Assembly: GCA_029251375.1 (NCBI GenBank)
Contig: JAQXDL010000011.1
Span: 1 to 47,655 of the forward strand
Direction of reading: 5' to 3'
Origin: Pseudomonadales bacterium
Lineage (GTDB): Bacteria > Pseudomonadota > Gammaproteobacteria > Pseudomonadales > Azotimanducaceae
Length of the DNA: 47,655 nucleotides
This document shows, piece by piece, positions 1 to 9,667 of this stretch. The notes beneath the pieces were generated by a model, which was not told the DNA's origin, searched no databases, and worked only from the letters and a program-made list of their open reading frames with translations. The position numbers and the translations under genes were made by a program. The first letter of the stretch is position 1. Each line of letters starts with the position of its first letter.

Positions 1-132
1 ATGCCGGGTGATAACGTGAACATGAATGTTGAGTTGATTGCTCCGATTGCTATGGAAGAAGGCCAGCGTTTTGCGATACGTGAAGGCGGCCGAACTGTAG
101 GTGCGGGTGTTGTTGTTAAGATTAGTGAATAA
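1..132 (+). CDS. tuf: Elongation factor Tu, C-terminal fragment (cut by window edge)
   Basis: The frame open from base 1 to a TAA at 130-132 encodes 43 residues that match the last beta-barrel strands of EF-Tu, with the conserved [15 protein letters not shown] block just before the end. EF-Tu carries aminoacyl-tRNA to the ribosome as a GTP complex. The ATG at base 1 is an internal methionine, not a start; the rest of the gene lies upstream of the window. Its place directly before rpsJ is the usual gammaproteobacterial str-S10 junction. Confidence 0.96.
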   Translation: MPGDNVNMNVELIAPIAMEEGQRFAIREGGRTVGAGVVVKISE

Positions 133-146
133 AAGTCAGAAAAGGG

Positions 147-175
147 CTGGTAAAGGGCGCAATAATTAGTATAAT
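147..175 (+). promoter_or_regulatory. Candidate S10 operon promoter
   Basis: A perfect TATAAT lies at 170-175, followed by a GC-rich discriminator (CGCGCCC), which is typical of growth-rate and stringently controlled promoters. The -35 position (147-152, CTGGTA) matches the consensus poorly. GGGCGC at 155-160 and GCGCCC at 178-183 form an inverted repeat around the -10 box. A start near 183 would give a leader of about 185 nt, close to that of the E. coli S10 operon. Confidence 0.45.
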
Positions 176-229
176 TCGCGCCCTCATTATCCTCGCGTAA
201 CAAAAAAACGTTGCACGAAGAGGACTCAG

Positions 230-314
230 GACCCCGATAGGGGGTCATGGTAGCCTGGAAACAGGCAAAGACTGTATTAGATGCTCCTCCCGGCTAAGGG
301 AAGGGGCTTCTTTT
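230..314 (+). promoter_or_regulatory. Structured S10 operon leader, likely L4-responsive attenuator
   Basis: Three hairpins are visible in series: GACCCC/GGGGTC at 230-246; GCCTG-GAAA-CAGGC at 253-266 with a GNRA tetraloop; and a long stem at 283-307 (GCTCCTCCC against GGGAAGGGGC) followed directly by TTCTTTT. The last one has the shape of an intrinsic terminator placed before rpsJ. In E. coli, L4 binds the S10 leader and causes both premature termination and translational repression. This leader has the same order and size, so L4 control is inferred, not shown. Confidence 0.55.
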
Positions 315-367
315 GTCTACAAGTTTAGCAATTGCTAACGCAACTACCGGTTCAGGAGACGGGTTGG

Positions 368-679
368 ATGCAAAACCAGAGAATTAGAATTCGACTAAAG
401 GCTTTCGATCATCGCCTTATCGACGTATCGACACAGGAAATCGTTAACACCGCCAAGCGCACAGGCGCAGTGGTACGTGGTCCGATCCCTTTGCCGACGA
501 GAATTGAAAAATTCACCGTACTGACTTCCCCGCATGTCTACAAGGATGCGCGTGACCAGTATGAGATTAGAACGCATAAGCGTTTGCTCGACATTGTTGA
601 GCCAACTGAAAAGTTCATTGATGCTTTGACCAAACTCGATTTGGCTGCTGGCGTTGATGTACAGATCAACTTGGGCTAG
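368..679 (+). CDS. rpsJ: 30S ribosomal protein S10 (uS10)
   Basis: The 103-residue product beginning [15 protein letters not shown] is S10, a 30S head protein that also forms the NusB-S10 antitermination partner. An in-frame ATG at 332 would add 12 residues, but AGGAG at 354-358 is well spaced for the ATG at 368 and the family length is about 103, so 368 is chosen. It is the first gene of the S10 operon; rplC follows after 11 bases. Confidence 0.97.
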   Translation: MQNQRIRIRLKAFDHRLIDVSTQEIVNTAKRTGAVVRGPIPLPTRIEKFTVLTSPHVYKDARDQYEIRTHKRLLDIVEPTEKFIDALTKLDLAAGVDVQINLG

Positions 680-690
680 GTGGAGCGAAT

Positions 691-1329
691 ATGACTATTG
701 GAATTATTGGCGTAAAACGCGGCATGACCAGAGTGTTCATTGAAGATGGCACTTCTGTTCCTGTGACAGTTATTGAGGCGACTCCTAATCGAGTAACTCA
801 GCGAAAGACTGGCGAGACTGATGGCTACGAAGCGTTACAGGTAACCTACGGTGAAGTTAAGGCTTCTAAGGTTAACAAGGCGCAAGCGGGTCATTTCAGC
901 AAAGCAAATACTGAGGCAGGTCGTCATCTATATGAGTTTAGATGCGAAGCGGGCAACGAATTGTCTGTTGGTGACGCGCTTACAGTTGAAGGCTTCGAAG
1001 CTGGTCAAAAGGTTGATGTAACAGGTCAATCTAAAGGTAAAGGTTTCGCTGGTGTAATTAAGCGATATAACTTCGCGATGCAGGATGCTACCCACGGTAA
1101 CTCTATATCGCATCGTGCCCCAGGATCTATTGGTCAGTGTCAGACACCTGGTCGTGTATTCAAGGGTAAGAAAATGGCAGGTCACATGGGCGCAGTTCAA
1201 GTGACTACCCAAACTCTTGAAGTAGTAAGAGTTGATCAAGAAAACAATTTGCTGCTTGTAAAAGGAGCGGTACCTGGTGCGACAGGTGGTGACGTAGTCA
1301 TCAAGCCTGCAGTCAAAGCCAGGAATTAA
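691..1329 (+). CDS. rplC: 50S ribosomal protein L3 (uL3)
   Basis: The product has 212 residues and starts [17 protein letters not shown]3 is one of the first proteins to bind 23S rRNA and reaches toward the peptidyl transferase centre. The segment [17 protein letters not shown] holds the glutamine that PrmB methylates in related bacteria. GGAG at 682-685 sets the ATG start. Length agrees with the family. Confidence 0.97.
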   Translation: MTIGIIGVKRGMTRVFIEDGTSVPVTVIEATPNRVTQRKTGETDGYEALQVTYGEVKASKVNKAQAGHFSKANTEAGRHLYEFRCEAGNELSVGDALTVEGFEAGQKVDVTGQSKGKGFAGVIKRYNFAMQDATHGNSISHRAPGSIGQCQTPGRVFKGKKMAGHMGAVQVTTQTLEVVRVDQENNLLLVKGAVPGATGGDVVIKPAVKARN

Positions 1330-1343
1330 TTGGAGTTGGAACT

Positions 1344-1964
1344 TTGAATCTCAATATTTCAGAACCAGGTAAAGGCGTTTCAGATCGAGCAGTTGATGTC
1401 TCGGAAACGACTTTTGGCCGACAGTTCAACGAAGCGTTGGTTCACCAGGTCGTTACGGCCTATCTTTCCGGTGCTCGTCAGGGCACACGTGCTCAGAAGA
1501 CGCGTTCGGAAGTGAATGGTGGTGGACGTAAGCCGTTTCGTCAAAAGGGTACGGGTCGTGCGCGAGCTGGTACTATTCGATCTCCAATTTGGAGAGGGGG
1601 CGGGCAGACGTTCGCAGCCAAGACTCAAGATTTTAGTCAAAAAGTAAACCGTAAAATGTATCGCGGTGCGATGCAGTCGATTTTGTCGGAGCTTATCCGT
1701 CAAGATCGTTTGATTGTCACCGAAGACTTTTCGGTTGACGTGCCAAAGACGAAAGAAGTTCAAGCCAGGCTTAAGAGTCTAGAGTTGACCAATGTTCTGA
1801 TCGTTGTTGAAGAGGTTGATAACAATTTATATCTATCGACTAGAAATCTTCACGGCGTTGAAGTAATAGACGTTCAAGGTGTTAACCCAGTTAATCTTAT
1901 CGGTTTTGAGAAGGTGCTATTTACCGTTGGCGCGCTCAAGAAAGCAGAGGAGTTGCTGGCATGA
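1344..1964 (+). CDS. rplD: 50S ribosomal protein L4 (uL4)
   Basis: The 206-residue L4 has the basic extended loop containing [16 protein letters not shown], which lines the exit tunnel. The start is TTG at 1344 with GGAG at 1332-1335; no in-frame ATG gives a better N-terminus. L4 is also the autogenous regulator of the S10 operon in E. coli, which fits the structured leader at 230-314. Its TGA overlaps the rplW ATG (ATGA), implying translational coupling. Confidence 0.96.
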   Translation: MNLNISEPGKGVSDRAVDVSETTFGRQFNEALVHQVVTAYLSGARQGTRAQKTRSEVNGGGRKPFRQKGTGRARAGTIRSPIWRGGGQTFAAKTQDFSQKVNRKMYRGAMQSILSELIRQDRLIVTEDFSVDVPKTKEVQARLKSLELTNVLIVVEEVDNNLYLSTRNLHGVEVIDVQGVNPVNLIGFEKVLFTVGALKKAEELLA

Positions 1965-2260
1965 ACCAAGAAAGAGTTTATAAGATTTTGTTAGGCGCTC
2001 ATATTTCAGAGAAAGCAACAGTGATAGCTGATAACGCTAACCAGTTCGCTTTTAAAGTTGCAAAAGATGCAACCAGACCTGAGATTAAAGAAGCAGTAGA
2101 GACTATATATGGTGTCTCGGTCAAAAATGTTTCTGTGCTAAACGTCAAAGGTAAAGTGAAAAGAAATATGCGTGGTGTAAGTCGAAAGCCAAGCTGGAAG
2201 AAAGCCTATGTCCGTTTAGAAGAAGGTCATGACATAGACTTCGCTAGCATCGGCGATTAA
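1961..2260 (+). CDS. rplW: 50S ribosomal protein L23 (uL23)
   Basis: The 99-residue L23 contains the typical ISEKAT and RPEIKEAVE segments and the basic KGKVKR loop. L23 sits at the tunnel exit and docks trigger factor and SRP. Its start overlaps the rplD stop by four bases. Confidence 0.96.
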   Translation: MNQERVYKILLGAHISEKATVIADNANQFAFKVAKDATRPEIKEAVETIYGVSVKNVSVLNVKGKVKRNMRGVSRKPSWKKAYVRLEEGHDIDFASIGD

Positions 2261-2292
2261 CACTAACTAGGTAAACGAAACGAGTTATAACA

Positions 2293-3123
2293 ATGCCAGT
2301 CGTAAAAGCTAAACCAACATCGCCAGGTCGAAGATTCGTCGTAAAAGTCGTCAACCCTGACCTATACAAGGGTGAAGGCTACAAGCCTCTATTGGAGAAG
2401 AAATCCAAGACGGGTGGACGTAACAACAATGGCCGGATTACTACTCGCCACATTGGCGGTGGTCATAAGCAGAAGTATCGCGTTATAGATTTCAAGCGAA
2501 ACAAAGATAACATCAAAGCGATCGTTGAAAGAATTGAATACGATCCGAACAGAACAGCGAACATTGCCCTACTAAAGTACATGGATGGTGAAAGAAGATA
2601 CATCATCGCACCTAAGGGTGTGAGTGCTGGCGATGAAGTTCAATCAGGAACAAGCACACCTATCAAGCCAGGGAATACACTTCCTTTGAGATATATCCCA
2701 ATGGGTAGTGTTATCCACTGTGTTGAGCTAAAGCCTGGTAAAGGCGCACAGATGGTAAGAAGTGCTGGCACATCATGTCAGCTAGTAGCCAAAGAAGGCA
2801 CGTATGTCACTCTGCGACTTCGGTCCGGCGAGATGCGAAAAGTACTAGCAGACTGTCGCGCTACGTTAGGTGAGGTTAGTAATTCAGAGCATAACTTAAC
2901 CTCACTCGGTAAGGCTGGAGCCCGACGATGGAGAGGTGTTAGACCAACGGTTCGTGGTGTCGTTATGAACCCGGTTGATCACCCGCATGGTGGTGGTGAA
3001 GGTAAGACATCAGGTGGTCGTCACCCGGTTTCACCTTGGGGAATGCCAACCAAAGGTTATAAGACTCGAAAGAACAAGCGTACGGACAACATGATCGTTC
3101 GTAAACGTCGACAGAATCGTTAG
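2293..3123 (+). CDS. rplB: 50S ribosomal protein L2 (uL2)
   Basis: The 276-residue L2 includes [13 protein letters not shown] near the C-terminus; the histidine in this loop is important for peptidyl transferase activity. The C-terminus is rich in K and R for rRNA binding. L2 is universally conserved and primary in 50S assembly. The upstream ribosome site is weak (ACGAG). Confidence 0.97.
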   Translation: MPVVKAKPTSPGRRFVVKVVNPDLYKGEGYKPLLEKKSKTGGRNNNGRITTRHIGGGHKQKYRVIDFKRNKDNIKAIVERIEYDPNRTANIALLKYMDGERRYIIAPKGVSAGDEVQSGTSTPIKPGNTLPLRYIPMGSVIHCVELKPGKGAQMVRSAGTSCQLVAKEGTYVTLRLRSGEMRKVLADCRATLGEVSNSEHNLTSLGKAGARRWRGVRPTVRGVVMNPVDHPHGGGEGKTSGGRHPVSPWGMPTKGYKTRKNKRTDNMIVRKRRQNR

Positions 3124-3134
3124 GAGAAGTAGTT

Positions 3135-3410
3135 GTGCCACGTAGCTTAAAGAAAGGCCCATTTATTGATCTTCACCTGATGAATAAGGTTCGTCAGGCG
3201 AAAGAAACAAATGACAAACGGCCTATTAAAACATGGTCGCGCCGTTCAATGATCGCGCCAGAATTTGTTGGCCTGACTGTTCAGGTACACAATGGCAAGC
3301 AACACATTCCGGTCTTTGTTACTGAAGATATGGTTGGACACAAGCTTGGTGAGTTCTCATTGACTCGTACTTACCGTGGTCATACTGCGGACAAGAAAGT
3401 TCGGCGATAA
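3135..3410 (+). CDS. rpsS: 30S ribosomal protein S19 (uS19)
   Basis: The 91-residue S19 begins [15 protein letters not shown] and contains [12 protein letters not shown], both family signatures. The start is GTG at 3135 with GGAG at 3123-3126, eight bases upstream and overlapping the end of rplB. S19 pairs with S13 at the 30S head and contacts the A-site tRNA. Confidence 0.97.
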   Translation: MPRSLKKGPFIDLHLMNKVRQAKETNDKRPIKTWSRRSMIAPEFVGLTVQVHNGKQHIPVFVTEDMVGHKLGEFSLTRTYRGHTADKKVRR

Positions 3411-3451
3411 GCCGCTTTTCGTAGAATAGAAAAGCATAGAGGATTTAAAAG

Positions 3452-3784
3452 ATGGAAGTAGCTGCAAAATTAAGAGGCGCGAAAATGTCCGCGCAGAAAG
3501 CGCGACTGGTTGTAGATCAGATTCGAGGCAAAGAAGTCGGCGATGCGCTTAATATTCTTAACTTCAGCACTAAGAAAGGTGCACATCTGGTGCGTAAGTT
3601 GCTCGAGTCTGCGATAGCCAATGCAGAACACAACGAAGCTGCAGATGTTGATGAGTTAAAAGTGTCAACAGCGTTTGTTGATGAGGGATTAACGATGAAG
3701 AGAATACGACCAAGAGCAAAAGGTCGTGCTGATCGGATTCTAAAGAGAACATGTCACATTACGCTTGTCGTTGCTGACAAGTAA
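3452..3784 (+). CDS. rplV: 50S ribosomal protein L22 (uL22)
   Basis: The 110-residue L22 contains [15 protein letters not shown] and the beta-hairpin segment with [14 protein letters not shown] that reaches into the exit tunnel and narrows it with L4. Length matches the family exactly. GGAT lies upstream of the ATG. Confidence 0.97.
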   Translation: MEVAAKLRGAKMSAQKARLVVDQIRGKEVGDALNILNFSTKKGAHLVRKLLESAIANAEHNEAADVDELKVSTAFVDEGLTMKRIRPRAKGRADRILKRTCHITLVVADK

Positions 3785-3818
3785 ATCGAAGCGTAGTTGA
3801 GGCTAATAGGAAAGTAGT

Positions 3819-4496
3819 ATGGGTCAAAAAGTACATCCAGTTGGATTCAGGTTAGGTGTGATCAAAGAGCACACCTCTGTCTGGTACGCAGATGGCGCGA
3901 GCTATGCAGATAAGTTGCATAACGATTTGATGGTTCGTGAATATATCCAGAAGCGTCTGTCACAAGCTTCCGTTAGCCGAATCGAAATCGAAAGACCGGC
4001 TCAAACCGCTAGAATAACTATTCACACTGCCCGACCAGGTATCGTGATTGGTAAGAAAGGCGAGGATGTAGAGAAGCTGCGTCGAGAGATTGCGAACCTT
4101 ATGAAGGTTCCAGTTCACATAAATATTGAAGAGATACGCAAGCCAGAATTGGATGCATATCTAGTTGCTCAAAATGTCTCCTCTCAGTTAGAACGGCGGG
4201 TACAGTTCAGACGAGCAATGAAGCGAGTAATACAGAACACAATGCGTAGTGGTGCTCTGGGTATAAAGGTTCGCGTTGCGGGTAGATTGAACGGTGCGGA
4301 AATTGCTCGGTCAGAAAGCTACCACGAAGGCCGCGTGCCATTGCACACACTTCGAGCTGATATTGACTATGCAACAGCAGAAGCGCTAACCACTTACGGA
4401 ATTCTAGGCGTAAAGGTCTGGATCTTCAAAGGTGAAGTTCTTGGTCAGCGTGAAGAGACTAATGAACAGCAAACAAACGTTCAGACTTTCGGATAG
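3819..4496 (+). CDS. rpsC: 30S ribosomal protein S3 (uS3)
   Basis: The 225-residue S3 begins [14 protein letters not shown] type II KH domain is visible with the [15 protein letters not shown] signature near residues 73-88. S3 lines the mRNA entry channel and takes part in helicase action. The C-terminal tail is short and rich in Q and T. Confidence 0.97.
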   Translation: MGQKVHPVGFRLGVIKEHTSVWYADGASYADKLHNDLMVREYIQKRLSQASVSRIEIERPAQTARITIHTARPGIVIGKKGEDVEKLRREIANLMKVPVHINIEEIRKPELDAYLVAQNVSSQLERRVQFRRAMKRVIQNTMRSGALGIKVRVAGRLNGAEIARSESYHEGRVPLHTLRADIDYATAEALTTYGILGVKVWIFKGEVLGQREETNEQQTNVQTFG

Positions 4497-4502
4497 AAAT
4501 CG

Positions 4503-4916
4503 ATGCTACAGCCTAAACGGACAAAATTTAGAAAAATGCAGAAAGGTCGAAATCGCGGACTGGCCCATAGGGGTAGTAGCGTAAGTTTCGGCGAGTTTGG
4601 TCTCAAGGCAACAGCCCGCGGACGATTGACTGCGCGACAGATTGAAGCAGGTCGACGAGCGATGACTCGACGTGTTAAACGTGGTGGTCAGATTTGGATA
4701 CGAGTTTTTCCTGACAAGCCGATTACCAGTAAGCCGTTAGAAGTAAGGCAGGGTAAAGGTAAGGGTAACGTTGAGTATTGGGTTGCTCAAATAAAGCCAG
4801 GAAAAGTCCTGTATGAAATGGAAGGCGTTACTGAAGAAGTTGCACGCGATGCATTTAGATTAGCCGCAGCAAAGCTTCCGTTCCCAACCACATTTGTAAA
4901 ACGCACAGTAATGTGA
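4503..4916 (+). CDS. rplP: 50S ribosomal protein L16 (uL16)
   Basis: The 137-residue L16 starts [19 protein letters not shown] and contains [12 protein letters not shown] and the [12 protein letters not shown] segment. It binds near the A-site tRNA elbow and is a late assembly protein. It follows rpsC after six bases, so its ribosome site lies inside the rpsC end. Confidence 0.97.
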   Translation: MLQPKRTKFRKMQKGRNRGLAHRGSSVSFGEFGLKATARGRLTARQIEAGRRAMTRRVKRGGQIWIRVFPDKPITSKPLEVRQGKGKGNVEYWVAQIKPGKVLYEMEGVTEEVARDAFRLAAAKLPFPTTFVKRTVM

Positions 4917-4933
4917 TCTGAGGGGCATTCGAA

Positions 4934-5131
4934 TTGAAAGCATCAGAATTAAAAGATAAGTCGGTCGAAGAGTTAACAGAAACGTTGGTTTCTCTTAGCA
5001 AAGATCAGTTTACTTATCGTATGCAGCAATCTACGGGTCAGCTAGGCCAGACTCACCTATTGAAAGCAGTAAAGAAAGACATCGCGCGAGTGAAGACTGT
5101 ACTAGGTGAAAAAAGCAGGGTGAGTGAATGA
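4934..5131 (+). CDS. rpmC: 50S ribosomal protein L29 (uL29)
   Basis: This 65-residue two-helix protein sits by the tunnel exit next to L23. The start is TTG at 4934, preceded by GAGGGG near 4919. The TGA overlaps the rpsQ ATG (ATGA), as is common in spc-type clusters. Confidence 0.95.
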   Translation: MKASELKDKSVEELTETLVSLSKDQFTYRMQQSTGQLGQTHLLKAVKKDIARVKTVLGEKSRVSE

Positions 5132-5394
5132 GTAAGACAGGTAATGCACGTACTGCAAGCGGTACGGTTGTAAGTAACAAGATGGACAAGTCTATTGTTG
5201 TCCAGGTCGAGCGTCAGGTTAAGCACCCTATTTATGGTAAGTACATAAAGCGGTCTAACAAGATACATGCGCATGATCCTGACAATGTTTGCCAAGAAGG
5301 CGATCTGGTCACTATCGAAGAAACCAAGCCTATCTCGAAGATGAAGGCATGGAAGTTAAGTACAGTCGATCGTAAAGCAACGATTATTAATTGA
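5128..5394 (+). CDS. rpsQ: 30S ribosomal protein S17 (uS17)
   Basis: The 88-residue S17 contains [16 protein letters not shown] and the [13 protein letters not shown] segment of its OB-fold. It is a primary 16S rRNA binder in the 30S body. The start overlaps rpmC by four bases. Confidence 0.96.
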   Translation: MSKTGNARTASGTVVSNKMDKSIVVQVERQVKHPIYGKYIKRSNKIHAHDPDNVCQEGDLVTIEETKPISKMKAWKLSTVDRKATIIN

Positions 5395-5440
5395 TATTTT
5401 GAACAATTGGCGATTGCCTTTTGATTGTGGAGTTTAAGCA

Positions 5441-5809
5441 ATGATTCAGACGCAAACATATTTGGATATTGCAGATAACAGTGGTGCACGCCGCGTGATG
5501 TGTATCAAGGTTCTCGGTGGATCCAAGCGTCGCTACGCGGGTATCGGTGATGTTATTAAGGTCACTGTAAAGGAAGCTATTCCACGTGGTCGAGTGAAAA
5601 AAGGCCAGGTATTGGACGCAGTAGTTGTTCGTACTCGGAAAGGCGTTCGGCGCTCTGATGGTTCGGTTATACGGTTTGATGGTAACGCTGCCGTTTTGCT
5701 GAATGCGAATAAGCAGCCTATTGGTACTCGAATCTTTGGACCAGTAACGAGAGAGTTACGAAACGATAAGTTCATGAGGATTGTTTCTCTGGCACCGGAA
5801 GTTTTGTAA
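5441..5809 (+). CDS. rplN: 50S ribosomal protein L14 (uL14)
   Basis: The 122-residue L14 begins [18 protein letters not shown] and ends with the usual [11 protein letters not shown]. It lies at the subunit interface, forms bridges to 16S rRNA, and is the docking site of the silencing factor RsfS, which is also encoded in this window at 23819. TGGAG precedes the ATG. Confidence 0.97.
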   Translation: MIQTQTYLDIADNSGARRVMCIKVLGGSKRRYAGIGDVIKVTVKEAIPRGRVKKGQVLDAVVVRTRKGVRRSDGSVIRFDGNAAVLLNANKQPIGTRIFGPVTRELRNDKFMRIVSLAPEVL

Positions 5810-5849
5810 GACCGGTCAACGATCTAACTGAGATAAAAGGTTTAGGTAA

Positions 5850-6164
5850 ATGCAGAAGATTAAGAAAGACGACGACGTGATCGTCATCGCAGGAAAAGAT
5901 AAAGGAAAGCGTGGTTCTATAACCAAAATGCTTGACGAGCGAGTATTCGTGTCAGGGATAAACATGGTTAAGAAGCACACAAAGGGTAATCCTCAGATGG
6001 GACAGCCTGGCGGAATTATTGAGAAAGAAGCATCGATTCATATTTCCAACATTGCGATCTATAACGGATCTGACAATAAGGCGGATAGAGTCGGAATTAA
6101 AACTTTGGAAGACGGAAAGAAAGTACGAATCTTTAAGTCGACCGGTGAAGAGATAGACGGGTAA
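5850..6164 (+). CDS. rplX: 50S ribosomal protein L24 (uL24)
   Basis: The 104-residue L24 shows a KOW motif at the N-terminus ([15 protein letters not shown]). It is an assembly initiator binding the 5' part of 23S rRNA. AGG lies before the start; rplE follows after six bases. Confidence 0.96.
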   Translation: MQKIKKDDDVIVIAGKDKGKRGSITKMLDERVFVSGINMVKKHTKGNPQMGQPGGIIEKEASIHISNIAIYNGSDNKADRVGIKTLEDGKKVRIFKSTGEEIDG

Positions 6165-6170
6165 GCACAG

Positions 6171-6716
6171 ATGGCAGACCTAAAAGCATTTTATGAATCA
6201 GAAGTTGCAGCAAAGCTTAAAGAAGAGCTTGGCCTAGACAATGTGATGGAAATTCCACGTTTCACAAAAATCACACTCAATATGGGTGTGGGTGAAGCCA
6301 TTGGCGACCGGAAGCAGTTAGATAATGCAGTCGGCGACATGGAAAAGATCGCAGGTCAGAAGGTTGTAATTACGGAAGCGCGCAAGTCGATTGCTGGATT
6401 CAAAGTACGTGATGGTTATCCGGTTGGCTGTAAAGTCACACTTCGGAAAGCAAGAATGTACGAGTTTCTTGATCGATTGATTAACATTGCGATTCCTCGT
6501 CAAAGAGACTTCCGGGGTATTAGCCCTAAGTCTTTCGATGGACGCGGTAACTTTTCAATGGGTATTACGGAACAAATCGTTTTCCCAGAGATAGATTACG
6601 ACAAGATTGACAAGATCCGCGGAATGGACATCAGTATTGGCACAACAGCTAAGACTGATGAAGAAGGCCGAGCGTTACTGAAAGCCTTTAACTTCCCTTT
6701 TAGAGAAGCAAGTTAA
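6171..6716 (+). CDS. rplE: 50S ribosomal protein L5 (uL5)
   Basis: The 181-residue L5 includes [15 protein letters not shown] and the [16 protein letters not shown] segment. It binds 5S rRNA and contacts the P-site tRNA and S13. In E. coli the S8 repressor site of the spc operon lies near the start of this gene; I cannot confirm such a fold here by eye. Confidence 0.97.
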   Translation: MADLKAFYESEVAAKLKEELGLDNVMEIPRFTKITLNMGVGEAIGDRKQLDNAVGDMEKIAGQKVVITEARKSIAGFKVRDGYPVGCKVTLRKARMYEFLDRLINIAIPRQRDFRGISPKSFDGRGNFSMGITEQIVFPEIDYDKIDKIRGMDISIGTTAKTDEEGRALLKAFNFPFREAS

Positions 6717-6769
6717 TTTTACTAGAACAACTATCTACAAGAACAGTAAATAGCTAGCAGAGAGCGTTT

Positions 6770-7075
6770 ATGGCTAAGAAATCAATGATCAACCGCGAAA
6801 CTAAGCGCGCTAAGACAGTCGCGAAGTACGCGAAGAAGCGAGCAGAACTTAAGGCGGCGATCGCAAATTTAAACTTGTCTGATGATGAGCGTTGGGAAGC
6901 ACAGCTTAAATTTCAAGCGCTTCCAAGAGATGCAAGTCCCTCGAGACAAGTACGGCGTTGTAGCCTGACTGGACGACCTCACGCGGTTTATCGTCGTTTT
7001 GGTCTGGCTCGAACGAAATTAAGAGAAGCGGCCATGCGGGGTGATGTACCTGGCTTGGTTAAGTCTAGCTGGTAA
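6770..7075 (+). CDS. rpsN: 30S ribosomal protein S14 (uS14, zinc-free long form)
   Basis: The 101-residue product is the long C-minus form: the C-terminal half has only one cysteine ([18 protein letters not shown]) and no zinc CXXC pair. It ends with the family's KSSW. S14 binds late in the 30S head. AGAG lies nine bases upstream of the start. Confidence 0.97.
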   Translation: MAKKSMINRETKRAKTVAKYAKKRAELKAAIANLNLSDDERWEAQLKFQALPRDASPSRQVRRCSLTGRPHAVYRRFGLARTKLREAAMRGDVPGLVKSSW

Positions 7076-7088
7076 GGAAAGAATACTC

Positions 7089-7481
7089 ATGACTATGCAA
7101 GATCCATTGGCAGATATGCTGACTCGAGTTCGAAATGCACAGACTGCTCGATTAACTGAAGTTGAAATGCCCTCGTCTCGTACGAAGGTAGATATCGCTC
7201 AAGTATTAAAAGACGAAGGCTACATTGAGGAATTCTCTGTAGATGCTGAGGCAAAGCCGACGCTAACCATCATATTGAAGTACTTTAGCGGAAGGCCCGT
7301 TATTGAAGAGATCAAGCGAGTAAGTCGCCCTGGTCTAAGACAGTATAAGGGTAAAGGAGAGATTCCAGTCGTTAAAGGCGGTTTAGGGATCATCATCCTT
7401 TCTACTAATAAAGGTCTGATGACCGATCGCGCAGCGAGAGCTGCTGGTCTTGGCGGCGAGCTTATTTGCTCGGTCTTCTAA
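7089..7481 (+). CDS. rpsH: 30S ribosomal protein S8 (uS8)
   Basis: From ATG 7089 the product has 130 residues beginning [18 protein letters not shown], the exact family length. The frame stays open upstream to an ATG at 7041 inside rpsN, but those 16 residues have no S8 character, and GGA at 7077-7079 serves the 7089 start. S8 binds the central domain of 16S rRNA and in E. coli represses the spc operon. Confidence 0.96.
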   Translation: MTMQDPLADMLTRVRNAQTARLTEVEMPSSRTKVDIAQVLKDEGYIEEFSVDAEAKPTLTIILKYFSGRPVIEEIKRVSRPGLRQYKGKGEIPVVKGGLGIIILSTNKGLMTDRAARAAGLGGELICSVF

Positions 7482-7519
7482 ACTGATTCGTCAGGTTAGA
7501 AAAATAAAGGTTTAAAAGT

Positions 7520-8053
7520 ATGTCACGAATAGCAAATAGTCCGGTTGAATTACCTTCAGGTGTAGAGGTAACGATTAAGGACAGCACAATTAACGTAAAA
7601 GGTGGAAAGGGTAATTTGAGCCTTGCCATTAATGAGCTTGTGAATATTACACAGAACGAAAATGTCATAAGTTTTTCTGCGGCTAACCAAACTAAAAAGT
7701 CTGGCGCACTAGCAGGTACATTTAGGTCTATCGTTGACAACATGGTCACCGGGGTCACTGAAGGTTTTACGAGAGAACTACAGTTGATTGGTGTCGGTTA
7801 TCGGGCCCAAGCACAGGGTAAGAAGCTGAATTTGAGCCTTGGTTTTTCTCACCCGGTTGTTTACGAAGTTCCTGAAGGTATTGAAGTTGAAACGCCGACG
7901 AACACCCAGGTGTTAGTTAAAGGCGTTGATAAGCAGCTTGTTGGTCAAGTTGCTGCGGATATCAGAGCTTATCGACCACCTGAGCCATACAAGGGCAAGG
8001 GCGTAAGATACGCGGACGAATACGTCAAGCGTAAAGAAGCGAAGAAAAAGTAA
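7520..8053 (+). CDS. rplF: 50S ribosomal protein L6 (uL6)
   Basis: The 177-residue L6 starts MSRIANSPVELPSGVEV and contains two copies of the L6 fold, the second ending with RPPEPYKGKGVRYADE. It lies near the sarcin-ricin loop. AGG precedes the ATG. Confidence 0.97.
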   Translation: MSRIANSPVELPSGVEVTIKDSTINVKGGKGNLSLAINELVNITQNENVISFSAANQTKKSGALAGTFRSIVDNMVTGVTEGFTRELQLIGVGYRAQAQGKKLNLSLGFSHPVVYEVPEGIEVETPTNTQVLVKGVDKQLVGQVAADIRAYRPPEPYKGKGVRYADEYVKRKEAKKK

Positions 8054-8121
8054 GCTAAAAATATTAATCACTAAGTGGCTAACAACACTGCCGTTTTGTG
8101 GCATTTTGTAAAGAGGAAGTA

Positions 8122-8472
8122 ATGAGCAAAAAGAATGACGCTCGACTAAGAAGAGCACGTAGAGGCAGAAAGCACATTGAGACACTTGAAGTTGCAAGGC
8201 TCACTGTCTATCGCTCACCTCGTCATATATATGCGCAGGTAATATCTGTGTCTGGTGACACAATTGAAGCTGCTGCTTCGACACTTGATAAGACGTTACG
8301 CGACGGTACTACCGGCAATACGGATAGCGCAGCAAAAGTTGGCGCACTGATTGCTGAGCGCGCTAAGGCCGCAGGTATTGAAAAAGTCGCATTTGATCGA
8401 TCTGGTTACAAGTATCACGGCCGGATTAAAGCATTAGCAGATGCAGCTCGCGAAGGCGGCCTGCAGTTTTAA
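8122..8472 (+). CDS. rplR: 50S ribosomal protein L18 (uL18)
   Basis: From ATG 8122 the product is 116 residues, starting [17 protein letters not shown], as expected for L18, which binds 5S rRNA. A GTG at 8098 would add eight residues but AAGAGGAAGT at 8111-8120 is a clear ribosome site for 8122. The RHIYAQV and [20 protein letters not shown] segments are family signatures. Confidence 0.96.
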   Translation: MSKKNDARLRRARRGRKHIETLEVARLTVYRSPRHIYAQVISVSGDTIEAAASTLDKTLRDGTTGNTDSAAKVGALIAERAKAAGIEKVAFDRSGYKYHGRIKALADAAREGGLQF

Positions 8473-8494
8473 GCTGGGTAGTTGAGGATTAGAA

Positions 8495-8998
8495 ATGGCG
8501 TATAACGACAAAGAAAACGAAGAAGGTATCCAGGAAAAGCTTGTACAAGTTAACCGGGTTGCCAAAGTTGTTAAAGGCGGCCGGATTTTTGGTTTCACCG
8601 CGCTGACGGTAGTTGGTGATGGTAAAGGCCGTGTCGGTTACGGTCGCGGTAAGGCGCGTGAAGTGCCATTGGCTATACAGAAAGCAATGGAAGCGGCACG
8701 TCGTAATATGATCGATGTCGATCTAAGCGGTACAACCATTCAGTACCCCATTACAGCGCAGCACGGGGCTTCAAAGATTTTTATGCAGCCTGCCTCAGAA
8801 GGTACGGGTGTAATCGCGGGTAAGACAATGCGAGCTGTACTTGAAGTAGCCGGCGTTTCAAACGTACTGGCAAAGTGCTACGGCTCAACGAATCCCGTGA
8901 ATGTGGTTCGTGCAACCTTTAAAGGTTTGCAGGAAATGAGAGCGCCCGCTGGTATAGCTGAAAAGCGCGGCAAGACGTTAGAAGAGATTACAGGTTAA
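8495..8998 (+). CDS. rpsE: 30S ribosomal protein S5 (uS5)
   Basis: The 167-residue S5 has the double-stranded RNA-binding-like N-terminal domain ([18 protein letters not shown], about residues 26-43) and the C-terminal domain containing GYGRGKA and CYGSTNP. It acts in decoding fidelity at the mRNA entry. GAGGA precedes the start. Confidence 0.97.
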   Translation: MAYNDKENEEGIQEKLVQVNRVAKVVKGGRIFGFTALTVVGDGKGRVGYGRGKAREVPLAIQKAMEAARRNMIDVDLSGTTIQYPITAQHGASKIFMQPASEGTGVIAGKTMRAVLEVAGVSNVLAKCYGSTNPVNVVRATFKGLQEMRAPAGIAEKRGKTLEEITG

Positions 8999-9003
8999 CG
9001 ACC

Positions 9004-9189
9004 ATGGCTAAGAGTAAAATGATTAAGGTGACCTTGACCAAAAGTCCAATCGGGCGACTGAAAAGTCACAAAGCATGCGTTGCTGGCCTCGGACTGAAAA
9101 GGATTCGACAGAGTGTAGATGTGATAGATACACCTGAAAACAGAGGGATGATCAATAAGGTCTCCTACATGGTAAGCGTAGAAGGCTAG
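9004..9189 (+). CDS. rpmD: 50S ribosomal protein L30 (uL30)
   Basis: The 61-residue L30 contains [11 protein letters not shown] and [11 protein letters not shown], both typical. It begins five bases after the rpsE stop and is followed by rplO, the standard spc order. Confidence 0.95.
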   Translation: MAKSKMIKVTLTKSPIGRLKSHKACVAGLGLKRIRQSVDVIDTPENRGMINKVSYMVSVEG

Positions 9190-9202
9190 TAGGAGTACTA
9201 CA

Positions 9203-9646
9203 ATGCAATTAAATGATCTTAGCCCTGCGGCTGGTAGTAAGCATAGCAAAAAACGAGTTGGCCGTGGCATGGGCAGTGGTCTAGGTAAGACTGCCGGACG
9301 CGGACACAAAGGACAGAAATCACGGTCAGGTGGACGAGTTAAGCCTGGTTTTGAAGGTGGTCAGCAGCCACTGCAGATGAGACTGCCAAAGTTTGGTTTT
9401 AACTCTGCTAAAGCACGAGTAACTGCTGAGGTTACGCTATCTGAGTTGGCCAAAGTCGAAGCGGATGTTATTGATCTGCAAGCATTGAAAGACGCAGACT
9501 TGATTAGTGGTGCAATGAAATGGGCAAAGGTTATGTTGTCCGGTGAAATTAGTAAGGCAGTGACAGTGAAGGGTATTCGCGTCACTAAAGGTGCACGAGC
9601 TGCGATTGAAGCAGCTGGTGGAACAATTCAGGAAGACAAGGCCTAG
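9203..9646 (+). CDS. rplO: 50S ribosomal protein L15 (uL15)
   Basis: The 147-residue L15 has the glycine- and arginine-rich N-terminus ([20 protein letters not shown]) that threads into 23S rRNA and a globular C-terminal domain. AGGAG lies six to ten bases upstream of the ATG. Confidence 0.96.
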   Translation: MQLNDLSPAAGSKHSKKRVGRGMGSGLGKTAGRGHKGQKSRSGGRVKPGFEGGQQPLQMRLPKFGFNSAKARVTAEVTLSELAKVEADVIDLQALKDADLISGAMKWAKVMLSGEISKAVTVKGIRVTKGARAAIEAAGGTIQEDKA

Positions 9647-9667
9647 TTGAGAGCGGTAGCGAATTAG

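Noticed and set aside
928-1239. Antisense frames in the ribosomal protein genes (for example in rplC, rplD and rpsK)
   Set aside because: They are mirror frames of strongly conserved genes, with no family likeness.
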